The translations under genes were made by a program, and so were the position numbers. A stretch of DNA of 25,163 nt. Origin: Promethearchaeota archaeon. Lineage in GTDB: Archaea > Asgardarchaeota > Lokiarchaeia > Sigynarchaeales > SOKP01. The stretch covers positions 1 to 25,163 of the forward strand of contig JAHPYY010000084.1 in the NCBI GenBank assembly GCA_019058515.1, written 5' to 3'. The notes beneath the pieces are model-generated. The model did no database searches. It was not told where the DNA came from and was given only the letters and a program-made list of their open reading frames with translations. Of the stretch, positions 1-8,232 are shown piece after piece (position 1 is the stretch's first letter; the number at the start of each line of letters is the position of its first letter).

Positions 1-1095
1 CTCCAATGGTCCATTAGGAGCAAGCATTCTTTCTAATTGCGCTTGAGTGATTACATTTGCAAACTCCCCATACCCATACTCACCGAAAGGTTCGTAGATG
101 TCCCAACCCGTCGCAATAATAATTGTTCCAACTTTTACTTGCACCTCTTCAACTTCCTGTGAAAAGTCAACAGCGTTTAGTTCACACGCATCCACGCAAG
201 AGAAACATTCTATGCACACATCACGATTTATATCGTATATAAAAGGCACTGCTTGGCCAAATGCAATGTCAATGGCCTTGCGAGCTCCTAAATTTTCATC
301 GAAAAAGTTCATAGTGAAAACAGGACACACATCACTACAAGTACCACACCCATTGCAATCGTTTGTTATATAGCGTGGTTTTTTCTCAATAGTGACTTCG
401 TAATTACCTACATATCCCTCGACTTTTTTAACTTCGCTGTAGCTTAAGATTTCGATGTTTTCGTGTCTGTTTACCTCGAGCATTTTTGGACCGCATATTC
501 ATATTGAGCAGTCGTCTGTAGGGAAGGTTCTATCTAATTGCGCCATCCTTCCTCCAATAGTAGTTTTTTCCTCTACTAAGTACACCTTAATACCCTGATT
601 TGCGAGGTCTAACGCGGCGTTCATACCCGTTATTCCACCTCCAACTATTAAGCTTGCTTTTTCCACCGGGACTGTCCTTATAGGTACGATTTCTAACCTT
701 CTTGCGCGTTCCATGCCGCTTTTTAGAAGCGTTTTTGCTTTTTCTGTAGCGGCTTCTTTATCCTCCGTAACCCAACTACAATGTTCTCTTACATTGACCA
801 TTTGAAAATAATAGGGACTTAAGTCTGTCTTAGCTATAGACCCACGATAAATAGGTTCGTGGGTTCTTGGGGTTCAAGCCGTAGCTATTATCCTATCGAG
901 GTTTTTTTCCTTGATATCGTTGATAATATCGTTTTGCCCTGATTCTGTACAGAGGAAAGAATGCGTCTTGCTTACGACTACATCGCCAAATTTCTTAGCG
1001 TATTCTACTAGTTTATTACAATCCACTTTAGAGCGAATGTTTATGCCTCACTGACAACAATAGACTCCAAGCCTGTGGGAACTTTCTTGTTCCAT
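1..1095 (-). CDS. hdrA: Heterodisulfide reductase subunit A, selenoprotein with three in-frame UGA codons (3' end outside window)
   Basis: HdrA is the FAD and iron-sulfur subunit of heterodisulfide reductase complexes, which bifurcate electrons between ferredoxin and a disulfide or similar acceptor in the cytoplasm. Read from ATG at 1095 the frame is open to the left edge (365 codons) except for three TGA codons: 1048-1050 (codon 16, context VYCCQ-U-GINI), 874-876 (codon 74, ATA-U-TPRTHEP) and 499-501 (codon 199, DCSI-U-ICGPKM). Each sits where HdrA has a conserved Cys. Between them lie the FAD-binding GGGITGMNAALDLA and GGRMAQLDRTFPT. After the third come two 4Fe-4S motifs, CNGCGTCSDVCP and CIECFSCVDACE. 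Standard calling would give only a fragment at 499-801. AAGAAGGA precedes the ATG closely; an in-frame GTG six codons upstream is an alternative start. The third site matches the Sec known in methanogen HdrA. The SECIS element would lie in the 3'UTR, outside the window. Confidence 0.9.
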
Positions 1096-1524
1096 TTTCC
1101 TTCTTTTTTTCACCTCAAAAATTTCTTAATTCGTTAATTGGTTTATGTCGGAAATTATCTCACTCGTAATCTTCAATTTGGTAATAGTGAGTTTATCTAA
1201 ATTTTTAAAATAATAAATTTTTGATATTATTTTAAATTTGACGATATAATATTTGCCTTTAAAGTATTTAATGTTAATCAGAAGTAGTTATAAGTCTATT
1301 TTGAACATTTTATTTACTAAATAAGTCATTTTATTTAATCTCAATCAATATACCGCTTAACCCTATTGAGAAAAGATAAATAAAGCTTCTATCTGATCGA
1401 AATCTTAAAAAAAGTATGGTTCGATATAGAATACCCATTGAAATTTGCATTTCTTAGCGATTTTGTTAAGAGATTATACCGATTTAATGAAGGTATATAA
1501 TAGAAGATTTGCGAATTTATACTT
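1096..1524. other. Intergenic region, no gene seen
   Basis: This A/T-rich stretch lies between the hdrA start and the end of the DUF998-like gene, both on the minus strand. It must hold the hdrA promoter. I see no long open frame, tRNA or repeat in it, and no convincing hairpin. Confidence 0.5.
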
Positions 1525-2253
1525 CTATTTTGACCGGTTTTTCTCGATGTGAAATACATCTAACGCCAAGGGGATGATCCAAGCAAGGATAGCGAAAAGC
1601 ATCATCCACTCGAACAACTTATCTAACGGGGAATCTATTTCTTGAATTACTAAATAAATAATTGCCACAGTTAGAGGTCCAAAGACGCCGTATACACCAA
1701 TAATTTTCGAGATTCCCGTTCTATAAAGAATTATCAACCAACCCATAAAAAACGCAGCTAATATAAACCCACCAAATGCTAAAGTTGATGTGTAATTATG
1801 CATATTGAAAAAATCTCTATCAGCACTGAAAATTCCAACTCCTATGTAACTTAAATTACCTATTATACCCGAAAGAAACGCATAACTTGCCAACCGGATT
1901 TTAAATCTAGTAAATTTGGATGTCTCGATCGGATTTTTTGGCAACGCTACCAGAAAGTTCTCCATGTAGAAAGTAAAAGGAACCGTCATTATACCTGCAA
2001 TAATACAAGCGATATCGTAAAGGTATGGGGCTGGTGTATGATTAATAGAACCTAGATCACTAATCCAATTGGTCCAAATGGTGTATCCATCAGGATCGAA
2101 CACTGCAGCCACAATACATCCAATTATTAAAAGTGGAATATAGATTAACATCACTGAAGTGACCGAATACTTGACAACTTTGAAATTAGTAATTTTCTCG
2201 TAGAATTTCGCTCTAACCTTGTTAATACCCTCTACTATTTGAAGTAATTTCAT
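1525..2253 (-). CDS. Six-helix membrane protein, DUF998-like
   Basis: The protein has 242 residues with about six hydrophobic segments, near 30-52, 75-97, 122-143, 155-177, 183-205 and 212-234. A short amphipathic N-terminus precedes them and a basic tail (EKNRSK) follows. The loop after the first helix, with DPDGYTIWTNWISDLGS, resembles the region between helices 1 and 2 in DUF998 proteins, where an S/T-x-x-x-S-E/D-LG-type motif is typical. That assignment is from memory of the family and is tentative. It is an integral membrane protein with no visible catalytic motif. It is codirectional with the upstream hydrolase gene but 107 bp away. Function unknown. Confidence 0.75.
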   Translation of the reverse strand: MKLLQIVEGINKVRAKFYEKITNFKVVKYSVTSVMLIYIPLLIIGCIVAAVFDPDGYTIWTNWISDLGSINHTPAPYLYDIACIIAGIMTVPFTFYMENFLVALPKNPIETSKFTRFKIRLASYAFLSGIIGNLSYIGVGIFSADRDFFNMHNYTSTLAFGGFILAAFFMGWLIILYRTGISKIIGVYGVFGPLTVAIIYLVIQEIDSPLDKLFEWMMLFAILAWIIPLALDVFHIEKNRSK

Positions 2254-2360
2254 ACTTGATTACGTATTTCATAGGTTTTAAAGCTAACTAGGAAATGCAT
2301 TCTATAAATGTGATTCAACGAAATTTAAATTCTTAGCAGCAACCTAAAATTAATTATAAT

Positions 2361-3158
2361 TTATCCTATAAAATCAAATAAAGTCTGGAGAAATAAATCA
2401 GGCTCATGAGGAAATATTGCGTGAGTACTTTTTTCAAACATCACGAGTTTTGCCTTAGGAATTAATTCAACCAGTATTTCACCGTTTTTTGGTGGAACAA
2501 TTATATCTTTTATACCCTGCAATATTAGCGTAGGAATTTGTAGTTGCTTAAGTCTCCTACAAGTATTTCCTCCCATTAACGCCTTTGTTTGTCTAACATA
2601 ACTACTGTAGGGAATGCGGCATTCTAGAAGCCTTCGAATTTTATCGGCTATATAATCGGGATTGTTTTTAATGAAATCATTAGTAAATACAAGTGATATC
2701 GTAGATTTTGCCAATCTTTCGGGCGTTACCCCCTCCACTGCTCCAAATAAAAACTTATAGGCTTCCATCGAAGGAGGAATGGTTTTTCGCCCTCCACAAG
2801 CGGTTCCCCATAAAATAAGTTTTTCAACTTTTTCAGGGTAATTTAACGCCAGTTCTTGGGCAATCAATCCACCCATAGAAAATCCCAATATATAGGCGCG
2901 ATCAATACGTAATGCGTTCATTAAACCCGCAGTAATGTCAGCCATCATTTTAATGGTGTATTCTCCTTCAGGTATATCTGTTTGCCCTGCTCCTCTATTA
3001 TCAAACAATAAAACCTTAAATCTTTCTGAAAGAGCCCTTATTACAGGAGTGTCCCATAACTTAAGACAAACAGATAATCCAAATATCATTACCATTGGAA
3101 ATCCCTCTCCATGGATTTCATAATATATATTTATATCGTTAACTTTAACTTTGGGCAT
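2361..3158 (-). CDS. Alpha/beta hydrolase
   Basis: This 265-residue protein has the usual length of a single-domain alpha/beta hydrolase. The catalytic triad is visible: nucleophile Ser94 in the elbow GFSMGG, Asp218 in QGIKDIIVPP and His246 in KSTHAIFPHEP. An oxyanion-loop region (MIFGLSVCLKLWD) and the NRGAGQTD strand also fit the fold. No signal peptide is present, so it should act in the cytoplasm. The substrate cannot be told; such enzymes include esterases, lactonases and C-C hydrolases. The start codon overlaps the possible TTG start of the divergent gene on the plus strand by 8 bp. Confidence 0.9.
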   Translation of the reverse strand: MPKVKVNDINIYYEIHGEGFPMVMIFGLSVCLKLWDTPVIRALSERFKVLLFDNRGAGQTDIPEGEYTIKMMADITAGLMNALRIDRAYILGFSMGGLIAQELALNYPEKVEKLILWGTACGGRKTIPPSMEAYKFLFGAVEGVTPERLAKSTISLVFTNDFIKNNPDYIADKIRRLLECRIPYSSYVRQTKALMGGNTCRRLKQLQIPTLILQGIKDIIVPPKNGEILVELIPKAKLVMFEKSTHAIFPHEPDLFLQTLFDFIG

Positions 3159-3573
3159 TAAAGGTAATGTTCGACCGTTGTATTACGGAATATTAGGAAT
3201 ATTTATCGTAGTTTGGGTGATAATGATTTTAACGGGAACACCTCCGTTAACTATGGTACTGTATGTAGGTGCGTTAGCTAATATAGGTGGAGTTATCTTT
3301 GCCATGTATATAGCAACAGGATTCGACCTTAAAAAAGAAATAGGGAAGATCTCGTTTTTAATTTTTGAGTTAGATAAAAAGATAAGCGAGACGGAAATCG
3401 ATTACGCTTTTGGAGTGGCGGAATTAGCTGAAAAAAAGAATTATTACTTAAATGCTATAAATTATTATCAACAAGCGCTAAAACTCTATAATAAAATGGA
3501 AAACATTCTAGATATCAATTTTAAAAGAATTAAATTAGAGAAAAAAATTTCAAAACTTCAAAATCAAATCTAA
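3151..3573 (+). CDS. Small two-helix membrane protein with helical cytoplasmic tail
   Basis: I do not recognise a family. The 140-residue frame has two hydrophobic segments (about residues 10-28 and 32-54) with short loops. A charged helical part of about 85 residues follows, including AEKKNYYLNAINYYQQALKL, which looks like one tetratricopeptide-type helix pair (residues about 88-115). The tail ends in a Lys-rich helix. No ATG is available at the 5' end: TTG at 3151 or TTG at 3178 are the candidates, and the frame is closed by a stop at 3121. The first candidate overlaps the divergent hydrolase start, which favours the second. Possibly a membrane-anchored adaptor; function unknown. Confidence 0.65.
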   Translation: MGIKGNVRPLYYGILGIFIVVWVIMILTGTPPLTMVLYVGALANIGGVIFAMYIATGFDLKKEIGKISFLIFELDKKISETEIDYAFGVAELAEKKNYYLNAINYYQQALKLYNKMENILDINFKRIKLEKKISKLQNQI

Positions 3574-3701
3574 AAAGCTAGTAAAAAAGCTTATGATACT
3601 TTTTTTTTTAGTTTAATTACATTAAAAGGTAATTGAAAATCTTAATCAATCCACCTTAGTATAAAAGTTAAATTAATAGTAACGACATTAAATACATAAT
3701 T

Positions 3702-4376
3702 ATGTTATTTGTTGTGTTTTTCTTTCAGTGGAATGAATTCATCAACCTCATAGCTTACCCTCCAGGATCCATGATTTTTATACTATTACTTTCAATGGGT
3801 GGGGCAATAATTAGTACCGCACTTACTAAATGGCTAATGGACACCAAAGCAATTCAAAGAAAACAATTACAAATAAAAACGCATAATGAGGAGAAGCAAA
3901 AAATCGTGGAACTTGCACAGGTTGAAGTAGAAAGGTACAGAAAACAGAGAAAACGCTGGGAACGGAAAGACGAGATGTTAAAAAAGTCCCAACAAAGTAT
4001 GGCAATGCAACGATGTAAACCTCAATTCATAACTATTGTTTCCATGTTCATTATATTCGCTTTCGTAAGAGCTTTATTTGAAAATAATCCCGTAGCGATT
4101 CCACCGATGAACGCTAACGATATACCATTGATAGGAAATTTCATAGCAGGGTTTACAAATGTCGAATATGCGTGGACAGCTATTGTGTACGGAAGTGCTA
4201 GACCCATTCCTTTGGAATATGGTTGGATTAATTTTACTGCGTGGTATTTTTTATGTTCACCAGGTATCAGCACACTTGTTCAGAGAATTTTCAAACTGCA
4301 AACGCATGCCTCACACGGAATGGATCAAATGTTTGGAGGAACTAAGGCGAAAGCGATTGAATTCCCGGATGTTTGA
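3702..4376 (+). CDS. EMC3/TMCO1/DUF106-type membrane protein insertase
   Basis: This 224-residue protein shows the layout of the archaeal DUF106 family, the prokaryotic relatives of EMC3, TMCO1 and Get1 in the YidC/Oxa1 superfamily. That family inserts membrane proteins. In order it has a first hydrophobic segment (about residues 20-45), a long charged coiled coil rich in Lys, Gln and Glu (about 48-100), then two or three hydrophobic segments (about 108-123, 140-165 and 172-192). The segment TALTKWLMDTKAIQ just before the coiled coil is typical. The cytosolic coiled coil between TM1 and TM2 is the family hallmark. It ends in TGA at 4374-4376, followed by further stops, which shows that TGA acts as a stop in this genome. 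It stands alone, with no secretion genes next to it in the window. Confidence 0.85.
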   Translation: MLFVVFFFQWNEFINLIAYPPGSMIFILLLSMGGAIISTALTKWLMDTKAIQRKQLQIKTHNEEKQKIVELAQVEVERYRKQRKRWERKDEMLKKSQQSMAMQRCKPQFITIVSMFIIFAFVRALFENNPVAIPPMNANDIPLIGNFIAGFTNVEYAWTAIVYGSARPIPLEYGWINFTAWYFLCSPGISTLVQRIFKLQTHASHGMDQMFGGTKAKAIEFPDV

Positions 4377-4499
4377 TAATAAATAAAAAGATGAAGAAAA
4401 AACCCTTGTCTTATTGATTATTAACTTTTTAATGTTGGTGGGCGTGGTCTGAATTTCCTCCCTCACAACTCGGTCCCCCTAAGGGTTTTAACTTGTTAG

Positions 4500-4766
4500 C
4501 AAGCAAAGATTCGATATTGTGTGTTATTGAGCCTTCGACGCCATGATAAAGGTTTATTCTCATTTGCAGAAATCCCATATAAGGTCTCCCCCCAATAGTC
4601 CCAATTTTCCCACGCAGCTAATCGCCAGATTTGTTGTTGTATCGTAACTGGCCAAGATGCGGGAGTTGCAGCAGTGCTATCCATTAAAAACAATGTGTCC
4701 ACTCGAGAAGTAAATATTAAAGAATTACAAAATAAGTTATACGATCAAGGAGTTAGGATTGACTGA
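4500..4766 (+). pseudogene. C-terminal remnant of an FAD-dependent oxidoreductase (FAD_oxidored type)
   Basis: From 4641 to 4766 one frame reads IVTGQDAGVAAVLSIKNN, then VSTREVNIKELQNKL up to TGA. This is the standard end of FAD_oxidored-family flavoproteins (TGQAAG followed by the VDVKELQ motif). Upstream in the same frame lies FAEIPYKV, which matches the IPYR segment that precedes the last FAD contact. A TAG at 4596-4598 separates the two, and the usual NLLVAGR stretch between them is missing or scrambled. The frame also begins after a TAG at 4497-4499 without a start codon. GC-richer sequence from about 4440 may be more of the same gene, but I cannot assign it. This looks like a decayed fragment, not a working gene. 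Confidence 0.7.
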
Positions 4767-4826
4767 ATCGAGTAGCTATTATAATTAATTAAAAAAATAA
4801 GGAATTTCGTATTTATTAAATTTTAA

Positions 4827-5546
4827 TTAAAGTTCTGAACTACATGTACCACAGAACTTCTCGTTACCCTTTATTGGTGAACCACAGTTTGGACAAAACT
4901 TAACCGCTGGTTGTGCAGGTTGCGGTGGAGCGTAGGCTTGAGTTGGAGCGGGCTTAATGTAAGGAAATCCTAATTGTTTTAATTTACCTAGCTTAAAGTA
5001 TCCAACAGCTCTTAAAATGAATCCAATGAATAGCGTAATCAATAGAAACCCTAGTACATTCATTAACGCTGCTGTTTTTAATTTGTCACAGCCATCCACT
5101 ACCTCTCTCCAGAGTGGTTCCGGAAACAAGTCTTTTCGCTCGTGGAAAAAGTTTTTTAAGTTCTCCCACGCTTTCATTTCGACTACACCAGAACCAATCA
5201 TAATTAAAACTCCTAAGAACATAGGGATTAATAGGAATAAACCGTATAAACCAGCGTAAATCAGCGTAAAAACCATACCGATCAAACCTCCCATGAAAAA
5301 AAGCAGTCCAATAAAGCTTAAAACAAACGAGGTAATATATTGACCGCGAAACTCGTAAAGAAAGCGATTGTTTAAATGTATATTAACGTTTTTTATGTTT
5401 CCAAGAGCCATAAACATGAAAATCAAAGATAGAAACCCGGTAGCGAACGATACATAGGGAATTAAGTTTAAGATCATGAAGATGGCCACTAGCTCGCAAT
5501 TCTTTCCAAAACCTGTAAATTCGTATTTTACATTGTCCTGAGACAT
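4827..5546 (-). CDS. DUF996 membrane protein with C-terminal zinc ribbon
   Basis: This 239-residue protein starts with a polar N-terminus and has about five hydrophobic segments: residues 20-55 (two), 70-93, 98-120 and 163-183. The block MALGNIKNVNIHLNNRFLYE is typical of DUF996, a family of archaeal membrane proteins of unknown function. A Pro/Ala/Gln-rich linker follows, then a zinc ribbon near the C-terminus (FCPNCGSPIKG ... FCGTC) with two CxxC pairs about 14 residues apart. The ribbon should face the cytoplasm. No partner gene is evident; both neighbours are separated by more than 60 bp. The family and the ribbon are clear, the role is unknown. Confidence 0.8.
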   Translation of the reverse strand: MSQDNVKYEFTGFGKNCELVAIFMILNLIPYVSFATGFLSLIFMFMALGNIKNVNIHLNNRFLYEFRGQYITSFVLSFIGLLFFMGGLIGMVFTLIYAGLYGLFLLIPMFLGVLIMIGSGVVEMKAWENLKNFFHERKDLFPEPLWREVVDGCDKLKTAALMNVLGFLLITLFIGFILRAVGYFKLGKLKQLGFPYIKPAPTQAYAPPQPAQPAVKFCPNCGSPIKGNEKFCGTCSSEL

Positions 5547-5772
5547 TTTCTTCTAATTCACCTTCCAATAAATATTGATATCGTTGTTAATTATTTCTCT
5601 ATCTTTATATAATTTTAGGAGTCCAAACTGATTCAAATAAAAATAATTACAAATTTATTAAAAAAAGAGATTATTGGATCAATTCTTATCCTCCTCTAGT
5701 GTAGCGCTCAAATCAATCTCTTCCAATTGAGCTTATCGTTTACATAACAGAAAAAAAGGAGACACAAAAAAG

Positions 5773-6876
5773 TTAAAATTCCTTTAAATTTTTAAATTGA
5801 TCGAGTTCAGCTTTAATTTGCTTTGATTTTTCAATGTCTTCTTCCGTAGGATAACGAGTTTCCGCCCATAAATTCACTTCAGGCATTCCAAGACTCTTGC
5901 GTACCCGCTTTTCTATTTTCGCGAAGCCAACTTTTGAGGACATGAATTTGATGAGTTTGAATTTCAACTTGGTGGTTTTCTTCTCCCACTCGTCAGCGAA
6001 ACCTCCGTTTTCTATGTTCTTAAGTACATCTTTTTGAATAGAAAGAATTCTTCCGATAGGATTAAGCAACCTTAAGCCCCTACTCATAGCCCCATATTGC
6101 GAACGAGCGTCAAGAAATTCGGTTTGATTTATAATTCCGTTCTCCAAAATCGCGTTAAAAGCAAATTTCATCCTTCCTGATAAAATTAATTCTACCAAAA
6201 TAGCTTCTTCGGAATATCCCGCGTCTGTAAGGATGCTTACAGGTTTCATCATTATTTGACTAAATGCTGGACCAAATCCTTGTTCTGTAAAAAGGTCCAA
6301 AACGGCTTCCTGCATAAAAGTTACCTCAATGCCAGCTTTTGTAAGCCCGCCAACTGCTTTACTTAATGCAAGCATTTTTTGTTTTGCTTCACCGGAAGCA
6401 TCTTGATGGACGCCAATAAATGTAAAATACCCTTCTTTGTTCAAAAAGCATTCTCGCACGCCTATTCCGATCATTCTTGGAGCTATCAATAACACATCTA
6501 TAAAATCTGGAGGATTTATCAGCCCAAAGGCTATGTTGTATCCACTTGCAAACACAATAGAATCGTGCTTTTTCATAAAGGGTTTAATATGTCTTTCGAA
6601 TATATCACTCATAATCTCGTCGGGGATTAGAAAAAACAGCACGTCAGCTTTTTTTGCGGCTTTTGAAATACTGTACGCTTCAAAACCGTCTTTAACAGCT
6701 CGCTTTTTATATTCATCGTTTCGATTTCCAACAATAACCTTTATTCCTTGATCTCTCATATTTAACGCCTGGGAACGCCCTTGATTTCCATATCCGATCA
6801 TCCCTACCACTTTTCCTTTTAAGATGGATAAATCCCCATCTTTTTCGCGATATATATTTGTACTCATTTTTCTCAT
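5773..6876 (-). CDS. Ketol-acid reductoisomerase-like protein, divergent paralog 1
   Basis: Ketol-acid reductoisomerase (KARI, IlvC) converts acetolactate to dihydroxyisovalerate with NAD(P)H and Mg2+ in valine and isoleucine synthesis. This 367-residue protein keeps the KARI plan: Rossmann motif GYGNQGRSQALNMRDQG (residues about 28-44) and the all-helical C-terminal half. Of the active-site residues, Asp194 and Glu198 (LDLFTEQ) and Glu229 remain. The second Glu of the third helix pair is Ser233, the catalytic His is Ser111 (ASGYNI), the APK lysine is Arg134, and the NTAEYG segment reads ARSQYG. It may therefore catalyse another reaction. It is the second gene of an operon, 8 bp after paralog 2. 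Alignment with paralog 2 suggests that translation may start at the second ATG (6867), because MSTNIYREKDGDL matches MSVNVYHEKDGDL. Confidence 0.85.
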   Translation of the reverse strand: MRKMSTNIYREKDGDLSILKGKVVGMIGYGNQGRSQALNMRDQGIKVIVGNRNDEYKKRAVKDGFEAYSISKAAKKADVLFFLIPDEIMSDIFERHIKPFMKKHDSIVFASGYNIAFGLINPPDFIDVLLIAPRMIGIGVRECFLNKEGYFTFIGVHQDASGEAKQKMLALSKAVGGLTKAGIEVTFMQEAVLDLFTEQGFGPAFSQIMMKPVSILTDAGYSEEAILVELILSGRMKFAFNAILENGIINQTEFLDARSQYGAMSRGLRLLNPIGRILSIQKDVLKNIENGGFADEWEKKTTKLKFKLIKFMSSKVGFAKIEKRVRKSLGMPEVNLWAETRYPTEEDIEKSKQIKAELDQFKNLKEF

Positions 6877-6884
6877 CTTTTCAT

Positions 6885-7982
6885 TTAGACATCACTATAA
6901 AACGCTTTAATTTGATCGATATCATCCTTGAGTTCAGGGTATTTACTTATTTCTTCCTCAGAGGGAAAAGTAAGTTTTTCGAACATTTCTTGTTTAACAA
7001 AACCAAGGTTTTTCCTAACACTTTCCTCAATATCTGCAAATTTAACATTAGACGCAATGTACTTCATTATACGTAATTTGATACTACTTTTTTCATCGTC
7101 CCATTCTTTCGCATACTCCCCATTCTCGATTTGTGAGAATATTTTTTCTTGTATTTTGGCGATATCGTTTGCGACTTTCATGTATTTCATTCCTCGACTC
7201 ATTTGACCGTATTGAGAAGTTTGAGAGTGGAAGTTCATTTGTTTAATCATACCTACATCTATAATCTTGTCTATTGTGAAACTAGCTTCTCCAGACAGAA
7301 ATAATTCTACAAATACAGCTTCAGGAGGGTAACCTTCGGCTATTAAATTGCTTATCGACCTCATCATTATCTGTAAAAAGCCAAAAGTAAAAGTTTGATT
7401 TATAAAAAGCCCCATAATAGTTTGTCGTCTTAAGGAGATTTCCACGCCCCCGCGCGAAGTTGCGCCACACGCTCGTCCAAGTGCTAATAGTTTAGATTTC
7501 GCTTTTCCAGAACTGTCTTGGTGGACTCCAATTAAGCTAAAATTTCCCTTACCATTTAGAAAATTCTCTCGAACACCTTTTCCTGGTAATCTTGGAGATA
7601 TTAACAAAATATCCACATTGTTAGGTACGCTAATTTTTCCAAACACTATATTATATCCACTGTAAAAAACTAAGGTTTGGTTTTCTTTTAGATGCGGCTT
7701 AATTTCCAATTCATATATTTCGGCCATTATTTCGTCAGAGATTAGCAGAAAGGTGTACTCCGCATCCTTTACGACTTCAGAGATATTCTTAACATCAAAT
7801 CTATCTTTAGCTGCTCTTTTTTTATACTCATCGTTTGGGAATCCAATAACAACCTCTAATCCGCTGTCCCTCATATTTAGTGCCTGAGCTTTGGCTTGAT
7901 TTCCATACCCGATGATTCCAATTGTTTTTCCCTTTAATACATTAAGATCTCCATCTTTTTCGTGATACACATTTACGGACAT
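6885..7982 (-). CDS. Ketol-acid reductoisomerase-like protein, divergent paralog 2, metal ligands lost
   Basis: This 365-residue protein has the KARI fold, shown by GYGNQAKAQALNMRDSG (about residues 25-41), SGYNIVFGKI, HQDSSGKAK and a C-terminal SQYGQMSRG block shared with paralog 1. The Mg2+-binding DLFxEQ motif reads GLFINQ, so both acidic ligands are gone (Gly191 and Asn195). The catalytic His is Ser108, the APK lysine is Arg131 (ISPRLPG), and only one Glu (226) of the third helix pair remains. A normal isomeroreductase reaction is not expected; NAD(P) binding probably persists. It is first in a two-gene operon and is divergent from the HEAT-repeat gene across 250 bp. The shared changes show that the two genes arose from one already altered ancestor. 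Confidence 0.85.
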   Translation of the reverse strand: MSVNVYHEKDGDLNVLKGKTIGIIGYGNQAKAQALNMRDSGLEVVIGFPNDEYKKRAAKDRFDVKNISEVVKDAEYTFLLISDEIMAEIYELEIKPHLKENQTLVFYSGYNIVFGKISVPNNVDILLISPRLPGKGVRENFLNGKGNFSLIGVHQDSSGKAKSKLLALGRACGATSRGGVEISLRRQTIMGLFINQTFTFGFLQIMMRSISNLIAEGYPPEAVFVELFLSGEASFTIDKIIDVGMIKQMNFHSQTSQYGQMSRGMKYMKVANDIAKIQEKIFSQIENGEYAKEWDDEKSSIKLRIMKYIASNVKFADIEESVRKNLGFVKQEMFEKLTFPSEEEISKYPELKDDIDQIKAFYSDV

Positions 7983-8232
7983 TATTCTCGAAACTAATTT
8001 TAGTTTAATATTTACTTTTCCGGTTTACAAGTATTTAATCTTTCAATTTAAATTACATGAAATTATAGTACTATATAGATTTTTCAGATAATTATAGGTT
8101 TAAAGCACAAGTAGCCAACTAGACACTTAGCTACCTTATTCCTTTTGGAAAAAATTAGAAAATTTTTAAATAGATCATAGTACTTATTAATAAAAAAAGA
8201 ACTGATCTTTCAAGAATAAAGCATTTTCTCCC

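Noticed and set aside
98..373. Plus-strand frame of 91 codons
   Set aside because: It is antisense to the HdrA ferredoxin region, which is clearly coding on the minus strand.
1..1095. UGA read as Trp throughout (alternative genetic code) to explain hdrA
   Set aside because: Trp is encoded by TGG in all genes here, TGA ends the EMC3-like gene and the oxidoreductase remnant, and the three hdrA UGAs are at Cys positions.
4022..4273. Minus-strand frame antisense to the EMC3-like gene
   Set aside because: A hydrophobic shadow of the plus-strand membrane segments with no ribosome binding site.
4437..4622. Minus-strand open frame ending GGPSCEGGNSDHAHQH
   Set aside because: About 60 codons bounded by a TAG and lacking a good start. 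It overlaps the plus-strand FAD_oxidored remnant, whose similarity is stronger. The metal-ligand-like tail may be chance.
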